Shown in pieces: positions 1 through 11,008 of a stretch of DNA of 64,000 nucleotides. The stretch is from positions 64,376,001 through 64,440,000 of the forward strand of contig CM042022.1 in the NCBI GenBank assembly GCA_023525975.1, given 5' to 3'. Under the pieces are notes generated by a model, which saw only the letters and a program-made list of their open reading frames with translations, had not been told where the DNA came from and made no database searches. The stretch comes from Smallanthus sonchifolius. Taxonomy: Eukaryota; Streptophyta; Magnoliopsida; Asterales; Asteraceae. Every line of letters starts with the position of its first letter. The first letter of the stretch is position 1. The translations under genes and the position numbers were made by a program.

Positions 1-571
1 TAAGTACGCAAGAGTTAAGTCTTGTGCACTTGTTAAGTACGCAAGACCCGATTATGTGGGTATATATTGTGGACTTAGAAAATTTCTGAGATTTTATCTC
101 ATTTCAAATAACCCACTGTGCTATTCCCTCTAAAAAAATTGTGTGATTTCAAATGGCTTTTTCGTCCTGATCATTGTTTCACCTTCACTTAACAACCATT
201 CAGTGAGAATCTTAGCCATTTTCATTCACAAGATCGCCTGTTACTGGACCGATTAAATGTTCTTCGAGTTTAGGGTTTTTGTTCTTAATTTTTGACAAAT
301 ACCTAGATATGATTAAAATCTATAATCAATCTTTTATAACCTTTAATTCGTCCTTTAATTTGCTCGATTTGGGATTTGACCTTGCTTTGACCGTCTGTTG
401 TGGTTAGGTCCGGTTTAAGTCAAAATTGACCTGGTTTAGCCCGTTTTTTGTGTCAGACTTGGTCCCATGAGTTGTAAATGCGTGTTTCGACGTGGTGGTG
501 ACCTTGAGCAACATCAAAATTCGACAATTCTTTGATTTGGAAAATTCTGCTTTTTGCTCAAAGTGTTAGAA

Positions 572-662
572 CTTTCGCACTTAGTAAGTACGCAAGATAT
601 AACTCTTGGGTACTTGCTAAGTACGCAAGGTATAAACCCTGCGTATTTGCTAAGTACGTCTG
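572..662 (+). repeat. Palindrome cluster upstream of Co1 third ORF
   Basis: Three imperfect palindromes lie about 575-593, 608-630 and 640-660. They share the core ACTTAGTAAGT or ACTTGCTAAGT, with flanking arms of the type GCGTACTT and AAGTACGC. The same repeats occur in the Co1 3' LTR just before the TATA box (14683-14800). Co4 and Co6 have palindromes in the same position with different arm bases. Role unknown: RNA hairpins or protein-binding sites are both possible. Confidence 0.75.
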
Positions 663-730
663 GAAAATTTCGTCCTTGTGAATGTGCTATACCATGTCAT
701 GTTTGTTCATTTCCAGTAATCATTCTTGTT

Positions 731-761
731 CTAATTGTGTTCATTGTATGTTTTTGCAGTG
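731..761 (+). promoter_or_regulatory. Putative 3' splice site before Co1 third ORF
   Basis: CTAAT at 731-735 matches the YTNAY branch-site pattern, followed by a T-rich tract and TTTTTGCAG ending at 759. The start codon is at 762, two bases later. The branch A to AG distance is 25 nt. Co4 and Co6 show the same arrangement at the same gene start. Splicing itself is inferred. Confidence 0.6.
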
Positions 762-3115
762 ATGGCTCGTGCTTTTACCAGCGAATTCAATCTACTGGCT
801 CTAACACAACCCGAGTAGAAGGGTGCTGCACTTGAATACAGGGAGATAGTCGATTTCCTGAACCGCTAGAAGATCAGCTATGCTATCTCTGCAGATCCTA
901 TTTTCTCAAGACCATACATGGATCAATTCTGGGCAACAGCAGATCATCTCTGCACAGTAACCCCGAACATCATTAGGGCTACTGTAGCTGATTAACAGAT
1001 AGCCATATCCGAAGAGACCACCAGGAGGGTGTTACAGTTTCGGGATCTTGCAACTAACCCAATTACCTATCCTGATTACGTTGTCGATGGTTGTTGGAGA
1101 CAGAGAATGGGATACGTCGGTGCAAAGGATTATGCTTCGTACAAGAATATGTGGGTACTCGATCAATGGCGCTACTTTGCCCATATCATGAGCATGTGAA
1201 TCTCTTCAAGGAAAGCATGCAAGGATGCCATGGGTCATCACTTAGCGGCTGCAATGGTGGGTTTATATCTCAACAAGGGCTATAATTTCTCTAAGTACGT
1301 ATACAAGGCCATAACTGACCAGATCTATACGACGGAGAGGTTTAGATTCATGTTGTATCCAAGATTTATCCAGCTGCTAATCAATGATGCGTTGCCAAAT
1401 CCACCGGCAATTGGGGAAAGATTACAAGTGAAGCGAGTGGACAAGAGAGTATTTGCTTAATTCTTAAAGCCAGGTAGTGTAGAACCTACCCCTGTGCATA
1501 CTCCTCTCTTCGGACACTAAATCAACGAAGCATATGTGGCACCAAATAATTTCAGATGGTATAGTCCCGTGTCGGAGCCTGAAATAAGTGAACACAGTGA
1601 TGAAAAACAGGAAGAGGAGGAAGTTGAAGGTGATAATGAATTTGAAAATGAAGGAGACGAAGAAGAAGGAAGTGTTGGTGCTGAAGAATCTGACTCCGAA
1701 GCAACAGAATCTGATTCATCTGATTCTGATGATGCACCAGACCAATCACACCCGAGAAGAACGACAGCGGTGACCCTTCTCGAGTCATCTTCTAAAATAA
1801 AGAGACAAGAAAGTACAAGCAGTGAGTATGAACCAGAATCTGATTCAGATTCTGCAATACAAAGACAGAGACGAGAAAGTATTAACAATCATCAGGGGGA
1901 TAGGCCATCTACGGGTATCCCTAGAGAAGTAGAAGCTAATGTCGCACGACAACAAGTCATTGAGGACGTGAGCACTGCTGCAACCTCTACGTCAACTTCC
2001 ACCTAGCTATATCAAAGGACGGGGAGGCGGGGAGGCGGCCACGTGTAACAAGTCAAGTGGTTGTGGCTACCATCTCAGAGGATGTGCCTGAGATAGTACC
2101 CCTACCAATTGAGACTGTCTATTAACTGATAGTGACGACTCCAATTTAGACTGAGTCGGTCACTATCACACCAACCACCATTGATACCATCACAATTCCA
2201 ACCACCATCCAATCCACAATCCCTACTACCACCCTTGAACCCATCATTCAACCCTACAACTATGGGGACTTTACCTAGGGGTTTGACTTGGATGCAATCT
2301 TCTCATCTCCACTCAATACTGCTGAAGCCTCTACATCTAGGGAATCTGATCCCCGTGATGCAAGGATAACCACTTTGGAAACACAAGTTGCTGGTCTACT
2401 TGAAACTGTTCGGAAATCAAGAGAAGAATCTGAGGCTCAACAGGCTCAGATAAATTATTTGGTGGACGAAGTTACTATTCTGCGAAGCCTGGGACCGAAG
2501 AGAGACTTAAGAATGTGCTAGCCCAGAACGAACTCATGATCAAGATAAACAATATGATTCTGGAACACAGGACGTCTTTAGAGCTACGATTTGACATGCA
2601 GTGGAAAGAACATGAAATGATGGTCAAGTTAGTAGTTGAAATGACCAAGAAGCTTGCTGCTCAGGGGGAGAGAGAGAAAGAGAAGGAGAAGCCATCAAAA
2701 CCTAGCGGTGATGAGGCTTGTCATCCAGTTGATCTAACTAAGGATGATGACAAAGACAAGGATTACGAATCCGGTTCTAGTGGAAGTGAGCAACAAACTT
2801 TGGCGATAGTTCCCATTTCTGCTGTTCCAATGGCTGAGGGGGAGTCGACTCACCAGGAAGGCGGTGATGCTTCTGGTAGTGGAGGTGAGAAAGGAAAGTC
2901 TGCGGCTAAGATGCTAAATGACCTATCTGATGAGGACATTCTACTGATTGAGCTAGACTATTCAAAAGAAGCTCAGATCGATGCCCTCAACAATCAGGAG
3001 GAAGGAGAGATCGAGTCTGATGATGAATGGGATGTAGAAGATGAGGATGTTATGGTAGAGTTTCCCAAAGGGGACGGTGAAGGAGTTTACGAGCTTGAGG
3101 ATGGAGAGATATTTG
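762..3115 (+). pseudogene. Co1 third ORF, 5' part (interrupted by Gy1)
   Basis: The start is MARAFTSEFN at 762, placed by alignment with MARRVEYKHN in Co4 and Co6. The first 240 codons match the conserved N-terminal domain of those copies (FLNR, ISADP, QFWAT, IAISEETTR, GYNFSKYVYK, FMLYPRFIQ). An acidic Ser/Asp/Glu-rich linker follows (about 1536-2006), then a helical heptad-like region (2288-2521) and a second acidic region (2700-3115). There are several stops (for example about 816, 868 and 993) and frame changes near 2100-2515, so the copy is dead. At 3115 the frame is cut by Gy1 and resumes at 13632. No signal peptide or membrane segment is visible. Function unknown; the N-terminal pattern vaguely resembles plant 'putative transposon protein' domains, which is inference only. 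Confidence 0.75.
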
Positions 3116-4510
3116 TGTCACACCCCAACCGACGGCGGAATCATCGGGGTGGGACATGTAGACTGTTCTTAAGCACAAGGTCGACTAAATTGAAATATAT
3201 TAATCATCCAAATTCATTTCAAGTATTCAACACAAACCAAATCAAACCAAGTACATAAAATGAGATACAAAATCCTTTATTAAAATTATCTAGGTCCAAA
3301 ACTTATGTGTAGCAAGTCTTGATCAAAATCACACATTAGTACCTGAAACATGAATACAATAAGGTCAACTAAAAAGTTGGTGAGCATACACAGGTTTGTA
3401 TATAGATAGCATATAGATTATGAATAAACAAATCCTTACATAACATGATAAAATAAGGCATTTATGTTGAGCAGCAATTGTGTAACGAAGTACAATCAAA
3501 CCATTGAAACTAGCATGCAAAATTGTGTTGTCGGTAACAATCACCCCAATCTAGGTGGGTTTGTCAGACTCAATAGATCTATCATTGTTTACCGTCGGCT
3601 TGAATAGTTAATGATTGCACATAAATCGCACACAAAAGTTAGCACAACTAGCACTCAGGCATAAAGCTCAAATTTGCACACATGAATGTAAAAAGGATTT
3701 GTACTTGTGTAGTTTGTGTAAATGTAAGCAATAGATGTATATTATTCATGTTCCACCCCAAAAAGTGTAAAAGAGTAAAAGGGGCTATGTAATACTCACT
3801 TGATTCGAATGCGTAGCTAACACGAGATACTAGATAGTAATATGATCCTTGTAATGCACAACGTTAACCTAGTGTGGAATGTATATTGAATTAATAGTGT
3901 TCACAATAGTCTATGTCTAAGTCTAGGGTTGAATTGGATGTGTGTATAAGGCTTGTGGTTTGTACTTGAAAGATATTGTATAAAATGAAAGATTTGAAAT
4001 GGATATTTTTAGAATATTTTGATCAAGATTTGAGTTTGAAATAACTAAATAACAAAAGAAAATTATTATTTATTTACTTAGTTATAAAAATAATGTAGGT
4101 ATTAGGGATAAGTAAGTATAACCTAAATAAATTATTTTTGTTTAAATGTAAATTAAATAAATAATTGTTACCTTATTTATTTATTTGTAAAATATGTAAC
4201 TTAGTCATTTGGTTATAAAAATGTATTAGATGTTTTATATTAAATATAAATTTCTTTACTTTATTTTCATAAAGATGTTTAAATAAATTGGGTAAATAAT
4301 ATATAAGTGTAGGGTTTAACAATAAATATAAATTAAATTTTGTAAGTTTTAAATAAATAATTTCTATTTATTTTAGAATAGAAATTTGATCTTTTTAAAT
4401 AACGTTAAAATAAATCTTTATAAAATCAATTCTTCTTATTTAAAAATTAATCTGAAATACTTATTGTTTTTAAAATATGGAAATAATTATTCTGGCAAGA
4501 TTTTTCTCAC

Positions 4511-4800
4511 ACACACGACCGTGCCTGAGACAAGGCACGATCGTGCTAGGACTACTGGCGCGACCGCGCTAGTCAGGGACGTGACCGTGTTGACTAAACA
4601 GAAGGCATAATTAGGCTGTTCACTAGGCACGACCGTGGCTGGGCCAGGAACGACTTTGTCTAGAGTTTTAAGGCACGACCAAGTCTAGCCAAGGGCATGA
4701 CTGGGTCTGAGTGTGTGAGGCACGACCGCGCTGATATTTGGCGCGACCGTGTCTCATGAAGCACGACCGCGCTAGAAGACTAGCGCGACAGTGTTTGTTC
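4511..4800. repeat. GGCACG-palindrome cluster 1 in Gy1 3' LTR
   Basis: About ten dispersed copies of a motif close to GGCACGACCGTGCC are spaced 15-40 bp apart. The arms GGCACG and CGTGCC are reverse complements around a two-base centre, and variants swap GCACG for GCGCG. The same cluster is in the other Gy1 LTR (12405-12690) and in the Gy3 LTR (50966-51200). Confidence 0.85.
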
Positions 4801-5398
4801 AAAACATAAACGAATTGACTATTTCTTATGATAATAGTGTTAGAAATCATAGGGCTTTCACCCATTAGGTTATTACGAGTCGTGTTGTATAGTTTAATTG
4901 TATTTAAAACATCTCCAACCTAGTATTCGATTAACCCGTTTTAGGATGAACCCTAGATTCGGGTTCGTGTTAATTTCGCTATAGTAAGCCCAAATTAGTT
5001 TGGGGCTTTTGATATATAGACTAAGTCAAAAGTGTGGAAGGTTTCAATTACCCGGGAGGATGATGAATCGATGACGTACGGATAGAGCGAGTTCCGGCGA
5101 CAACGGGCTTGATCTCCGGCGTATTCTGCTGCAATTCCGACTAAACCAGCGTGTCCAGAAGCTTTAGAGAGGATCGATAGTATGTTGGCTTGGGAGAATT
5201 GTAATCAAATTGGTGGATTCGATGGTCTTGTGAGAGAATTGGACGGTTATGAGTTGAATTGATGCAATTGGGTTTATTTGTTGAAAATTTGATGATTAAA
5301 CGACTTAATTTTGTTAGTTAATAGTAGGAACGTGTGGAGTGGTTACGAAATCGAACGTCTCTGTGATTAAAGGCTGCATTTACGTTTCAACTGACGAG

Positions 5399-5523
5399 AG
5401 GCGTGACCGTGCCCATATGAGGCGCGACCGTGCCAAGGCACCGGGCGCGACCGTTCCAAAGCAAGGCGCGCGACCGTTTTGTTGTACTTGGCACGACCGT
5501 GCCAGAACGAGGCGCGACCGTTC
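5399..5523. repeat. GGCACG-palindrome cluster 2 in Gy1 3' LTR
   Basis: About six copies of the GGCGCGACCGTGCC type occur in 125 bp, separated from cluster 1 by about 600 bp of ordinary LTR sequence. The two-cluster layout is repeated at 13289-13402 in the other LTR and at 52008-52105 in Gy3. Confidence 0.85.
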
Positions 5524-5710
5524 CTATTATGGTTTCTTGTTAATTTATAAAATCAGTCCTTGCAAGTTTCAGTATTGACAGATTTGTATAAATATGGACT
5601 TATGTGTAGTTTAATAGGATATACTCTGGTAGATTTGCATGGGAATATAGTATTTAATTGTTGGTACAAAATAGAACAAGTTAATGTACTAGAATTTGGT
5701 TTGAAATGTA

Positions 5711-6250
5711 TCACATTGAACCGAAATATAGATAATGAAAATCAGAAATGTTACAGTATCCCCATATTGAGGGAATTTCGTCCCGAAATTTAGCTAGTGG
5801 AAGCGATGGCATCAGTGAAGAGATGGGGTACTTGAGCTTCATTTGGTCCTCTCGTTCCCAAGTGAATTCAGGACCATGTTTAGATTCCCAATGAACTTTG
5901 ATAATAGGGATACGGCTTCGCTTGAGCTGTTTGATCTCACGATCCATGATTTCTACCGGTCTCTCAACGAAGTGCATTGTTTCGTCAATGTGCACGTCGT
6001 CAAGAGGTATGTGAAGATTTTCATCAGCAAGGCATTTCTTCAGATTAGACACATGAATTGTAGGATGCACATTTCCAAGTGATGGAGGTAACTCGAGTTT
6101 GTAAGCCAATTTCCCAATCCTTTCAAGGATCTTGAATGGACCCACATAGCGAGGTGCTAATTTGCCTTTCTTTCCAAAACGGATCACACCCTTCCATGGA
6201 GACACCTTCAGAAGAACAAGGTCGCCGACTTGGAATTCCAAGGGTTTTCG
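5711..6250 (-). pseudogene. Gy1 pol C-terminus: integrase end and chromodomain-like segment
   Basis: This continues the pol frame after an in-frame TGA at 6251-6253. It reads FQVGDLVLLKVSPWKG, the GPY/F-type integrase C-terminus (RYVGPFKILERIG), then HVSNLKKCL and VKVHWESKHGPEFTWERED. The last part has the pattern of a divergent chromodomain, which in chromoviruses helps direct integration to chromatin. The stop at 5711 lies inside the 3' LTR. Apart from the single TGA the region is intact. Confidence 0.85.
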
Positions 6251-8452
6251 TCATTTGTCGGCATAACTCTTTTGTCGACTTCTCGCTACTCGAATGTTGT
6301 CACGGATTTGGATAATCTTGTCGAATGTTTCTTGAATTAGCTCGGGACCGGTGATTTGTGCTTCACCAATCTCGTTCCAACAGATAGGAGAACGACACTT
6401 GCGACCATAGAGAGCTTCAAATGGAGCCATGTTGATACTCGTGTGGTAGCTATTATTGTAGGAGAACTCGATTAGTGATAGATGTGAATCCCAATTGCCA
6501 CCAAAATCAATTACACAAGCTGTAAGCATATCCTCAAGAGTTTGAATTGTTCGCTCGGTCTGACCATCAGTTTGGGGATGGTAAGCCGTGCTCAAATCCA
6601 ATCGTGTACCAAGAGAAGTTTGGAGAGATTGCCAGAAACGAGAGGTGAACCGAGCATCCCTATCGAAGATTATGTTTAAAGGAACACCGTGATGGCTCAC
6701 AATTTCGTCAATGTAAATTCTGGCTAGTTTCTCAACCCGATAGTCTTCACGGATATGCAAGAAATGAGCAGATTTGGTGAGACGGTCAATGATCACCCAA
6801 ATGCTATCATAACCACTTGAGGTACGAGGGAGTTTGGTAATGAAGTCCATAGCTAAATTTTCCCATTTCCACACGGGAATTTCTGGTTGTTCAAGCAAAC
6901 CGGAAGGACGTTGATGTTTGGCTTTGACTTTGGAGCAAGTTAGACATTTGGCAACATAGAGAGCAATGTCTTTCTTCATACCGGGCCACCAATATTGTTG
7001 GCGAAGATCTTGGTACATTTTATCCGCACTAGGATGAATTGAATAACGAGTCTTATGAGCCTCATTCATGAGAAATGCACGGAGATCATTGCGATCGGGA
7101 ATCCAAATACGGTTCAAATAATAAAGTAAGTCATTGAGTTTAGATTCAAGCTGGAGTTCAACACCACACGACATTTCCTCGTACATGTTACCCTCGGTGA
7201 CTGAGACATGTTGTGCTTCTAAGATGCGGTTTTGAATGTCGGTTTGATTTCGGACACATTGAAGCATGACATGGTCCTTTCGACTCAAAGCGTCGGCTAC
7301 AACATTCGCTTTGCCGGGATGGTAACGAATCTCGCAGTCATAGTCATTAAGGAGTTCAACCCAACGTCTTTGCCTCATATTGAGTTCCTTTTGGTTAAAG
7401 ATGTGTTGGAGACTTTTGTGGTCGGTGAACACCACAGACTTTGTGCCATAGAGGTAATGTCTCCAAATCTTTAATGCGTATGCGACCGCACCCAACTCGA
7501 GATCGTGCGTCGTATAATTCTTCTCGTGAATCTTGAGTTGTCTTGATGCGTAAGCGATTACTTTGCCTCTTTGCTTGAGGACACAACCAAGACCTTGGTT
7601 AGAAGCATCACAGTAGACAACTAGATCATCATTCCCATCAGGGAGAGTCAAAATATGAGCATTGCACAACTTTTGCTTGAGAGTTTGGAATGCTTCTTCT
7701 TGTTTTGGTCCCCATTCATCAGGTTTACCCTTGTGGGTTAAAACGGTAAGAGGGACAGTTATCTTCGAGAAATTTGAGATGAAGCGACGATAATATCCCG
7801 CAAGACCAAGAAATGAACGAACTTCGGTGGGGGTCTTCGGGGCATTACAATTCTTAACAGCTTCGATCTTAGCAGGGTCAACATGAATTCCCTTTTCGTT
7901 GACGATATGACCAAGAAATTGGACTTCCTTTAGCCAAAATTCACATTTGGAGAATTTGGCATATAGTTGTTCCTTCCTCAAGAGGTCCAAAACCAGTCTA
8001 AGGTGTTGCTCATGGTCGGCTTTAGTCTTGGAGTAGATTAAGATATCGTCAATGAAGACGATCACAAATTTATCAAAGTATGGTTTGCACACACGATTCA
8101 TGAGGTCCATGAAGACCGCGAGTGCATTGGTTAGTCCAAAAGGCATGACCATGAACTCGTAGTGACCATACCTTGTTCGGAAAGCAGTCTTTGGAATATC
8201 TTCCTCTTGTACACGGAGTTGGTGATAACCAGATCGAAGATCAATCTTCGAGAAGCAAGCAGAGCCTTGAAGTTGATCGAAGAGATCATCAATCCTAGGC
8301 AAAGGGTAACGGTTTTTGATGGTAAGCTTGTTGAGTTCACGGTAGTCAATACACATGCGGAATGATCCATCCTTCTTTTTGACGAATAAGACGGGTGCAC
8401 CCCACGGTGAATGACTTGGACGAATGAAGCCCTTGTCGGAGAGCTCTTGGAG
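6251..8452 (-). pseudogene. Gy1 pol: reverse transcriptase, RNase H, integrase
   Basis: The frame is the same as upstream gag-protease, separated only by an in-frame TAA at 8453-8455, and ends at the TGA at 6251. RT motifs include CIDYRELN, KIDLRSGYHQ, MPFGLTNA and the catalytic FIDD at about 8045-8056. RNase H shows YCDASNQGLG, HDLELGAV, FTDHKSL and VADALSRKD. Integrase shows the HHCC zinc finger (ending CLTCSKVK) and catalytic core blocks (MDFITKLP, DRDARF, YHPQTDGQTERT). The roles are copying RNA to cDNA, removing the RNA strand, and inserting the cDNA. It is unusually well preserved for this window. Confidence 0.92.
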
Positions 8453-10321
8453 TTAACTTGCAAGTTCTTGCATTTCAGAAGGTGCAAGGCGATAAGGAGC
8501 TCTAGCCACGGGGTTAGCTTCCGGTATGAGGTCAATGCGAAATTCTACTTGTCGAACGGGTGGAAGGCCGGATATATCTTCAGGAAATACTTTGGGAAAA
8601 TTCCGAATTATGGGAATGTCTTGGATATTCTTCTCTTTGACATCCTTTTGAACAACATGTGCTAAGAAGGCTACGTACTTCTTTCGTAAGTACTTTTGGG
8701 CGGTGGTGCATGACATTAACTTTAGTCCCTTGCAAGGCTTTTCACCAAAGACTCTTAACGTTTCTCCCGACGGTAGAGGTATTCGGATGCACTTCTCAAA
8801 ACAGATGACTTTGGCATGATAATTTGATAGCCAATCCATGCCTACGATGATAACAAAACTCCCTAGTGGCATTGGTACAAGGTTAATTGGAAATGTATGA
8901 TCATTAAGTTCTAGAGAGCAGTCATAGATAATAGATTCAATTGTAAGTGAATCACCATTTGCTACTTCGACAGTGAAGGTTTTCTCTAATTGGGATCGTG
9001 TCTTTGCAAGTAAGGGTTCAAAGTTAAGTGACACAAAACTTTTATCGGCACCGGTATCAAATAAAATGGAGGCATATTGACTATTGACAAGGAACGTACC
9101 GTTGACCACATCATTGCTGGCTTGAGCTTCATTGGCGTTTATGTTGAAAGCACGCCCACGAGCTCCGCCTTGTCTAGCATTAACTAACCTTGGGCACTGA
9201 TCACGGAAATGATTTGGGTTACCACATTCATAACAAGCACGCCCATTTGCAATAGCGGGAAGACCTTGATTAGCCAATTGGGGGTTGGTTCGGTTTGGTG
9301 GGTTGACTTGGCCTGTAAGTGCTTTCGCTCTACAAAAATTAACTGTATGGCCATATTTCCCACAGTGAGTGCAAAGGCGACATGGAATGTTTTGGAGATG
9401 CTGATAGTTGCATGTGGCACAGAGTGGGTAGATCCCAACATATGGCTTTTTGGCTGGTGCTTGAACCATAGGTGCAGCTTGGTTAACAGGGGTAGCAGGA
9501 GTGACCATAGCATAGTTCCTAGCCTTTCTTTTCTTATTATTACGGGAGGGTTCAGTTGTGGTTTCTTTGACGTGTGTGGGAGGGGTTGTGGTGTCGGGAA
9601 CTTTCTTGGTGCCTTTTCTAGTCAGAGTTCCCGCTTTCACATGGTTGTCGGTTAGTGTAGCAGATAAGCGGATAACATCTTCAAGTGTTGTGGGATTTCT
9701 CCCTAAGACTGTATCTTGGATTTGCCTTGGTAATCCACCAATATACTTCTCGATGTAGCGGGATAAAGGTGTGACCATATGGGGCACAAGGAGACTCAAC
9801 TCATGGAACCGAGTTGTATAAGCTAGACTTTCACCACCATCTTGGGCAAGATCCCAAAACTCGGCTTCCAGTTTCTTTACCTCATTTCGAAGACAAAATT
9901 CTTTGGTCATTAGCCTTTTAACCTCATCCCAAGGTAAGGCCATTGCTACTTCCACACCTCTATTCCTCTTTTCCCCATTCCACCACGTGAGTGCCCGTTT
10001 TTGTAAGACACTTGTGGCATGACGAACACGAAGGTTATCGGGGCAGTCACTATTGAGAAAGGTATTCTCAATACTTTCGAACCATTGAAGAAGTCCCGTA
10101 GCTCCTTCGGTACCATAGAACTTAAGAGGATTGCACGAGTTGAAGTGTTTGAAGGTGCATTGTGGTGGGTTGGCACCACCACCCCCATTAGCTCCATGGT
10201 TACCATTGGCGGCCCCATTAGCTTGAATTAGTTGATTCACAAGTTGTGCAAGGATGGTAGCAATATCGGTGTTATTGTTGGTCACGGTAGCACGACGGGG
10301 AGGCATTCTACAGGAATGCAC
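8453..10321 (-). pseudogene. Gy1 gag and aspartic protease
   Basis: One open frame of 622 codons runs to a TAA at 8453; the likely start is the MPPRR methionine at about 10306. Residues about 60-220 are the retrotransposon gag domain (WFESIENTF, ALTWWNGEKRN, FHELSLLVPHMV, YIGGLP). There are two CX2CX4HX4C zinc knuckles, CTHCGKYGHTVNFC and CYECGNPNHFRDQC, that bind RNA. The protease follows with active-site FDTGADKSF. The frame ends in the linker before RT (LPPVRQVEF, RAPYRLAPSEM). The single stop between this and RT is probably a recent mutation, because the frame continues unchanged. Confidence 0.92.
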
Positions 10322-10992
10322 AACACGAGAAAAGATGTAAGAACTTATGAAAGTTATTTGGGTTAAAAAGGATGAGATAGCAAATAAAATAGTTAATCAT
10401 ACTTTGGATTGTAATCAAATAGTGATAAAATCACTTGAATACTATGATACATTAAGGTTAATTAAACTCATATAATTTTCAAGGAGACATGCTTTAGGCT
10501 ATAAGTAAACACTCATCCCGGGAATTCCTAGGAAAGCATACGGGTCCCTCGGTTGATTGGGATTTATGCGAAATGCTTTCCTAGACAGAAAACCCAGAAT
10601 ACAAGTGTCACCCTTCCAGATTGCACGTGTCCTCAAATAATTAACAAAGTTTAAAGACCTTAACGAGGGTATAAAAAGATTTTTATAGTTTTAGATCCAT
10701 GAAGTTTCCACATGCTAAGAAGATGATGATAGAGAAGTAGGTAAGAATATTATGAGGTTTTAGGGTATAGGTAGGGATATTGTTTATTTAATTTATTATT
10801 TAAGTATAGTCTAATAAGTCATGAATTTTTAATAAGTAAGGTATCAAAAACGAAATAATAACTAATCATAGTAAGCATGTAACACATAGCATGTAGCACA
10901 TAATCACATAAACATGAAGCATGGAATAAGTGGGTGTCCTAAAGTTATAGTCCACGTCAAGAGTGTCTAATAACCTAGTTCCCTATAACCAA
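10322..10992 (-). other. Gy1 5' leader
   Basis: About 670 bp of non-coding leader lies between the primer-binding site and gag. It is AT-rich with no recognisable gene; it would carry packaging and translation signals, which I cannot identify. Confidence 0.7.
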
Positions 10993-11004
10993 GGCTCTGA
11001 TACA
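10993..11004 (-). other. Gy1 primer-binding site
   Basis: In the element's sense it reads TGTATCAGAGCC a few bases after the 5' LTR, one mismatch from the TGGTATCAGAGCC complement of initiator Met-tRNA used by many plant retroelements. Confidence 0.8.
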
Positions 11005-11008
11005 AATC

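Larger units (their letters stand above)
1..761 (+). other. Co1 spacer between pol and third ORF
   Basis: This is non-coding sequence of copia element Co1, the counterpart of the 2.3-kb spacers before the third ORF in Co4 and Co6. It carries TAAGTACGCAAG-type half-palindromes at 1-50 and a second cluster near 572-660, then a splice-acceptor-like end at 731-761. The pol region of Co1 lies left of the window. No convincing protein is encoded; the 93-codon open frame at 554-835 overlaps the repeats and is not conserved in the other copies. Confidence 0.7.
3116..5755 (-). repeat. Gy1 3' LTR
   Basis: The 2,640-bp LTR is the downstream copy in the element's sense. It matches 11009-13626 base for base over long stretches, with scattered substitutions and small indels. 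It has two clusters of the palindromic GGCACG-AC-CGTGCC motif (about 4511-4800 and 5399-5523) and a long AT-rich stretch at 3980-4480. The pol frame reads about 15 codons into this LTR before its stop at 5711. No host gene is inside. Confidence 0.95.

Noticed and set aside
1517..1888. Ser-rich protein on the minus strand
   Set aside because: It is the antisense shadow of the acidic Asp/Glu/Ser repeat of the Co1 third ORF.
9209..9655. 148-codon open frame on the plus strand
   Set aside because: Antisense shadow of Gy1 gag, with no supporting motif.
5711..10321. Endogenous plant pararetrovirus (caulimovirus-like) for the gypsy pol region
   Set aside because: A full integrase with HHCC finger and core is present, flanked by paired LTRs with a target duplication, so it is an LTR retrotransposon.
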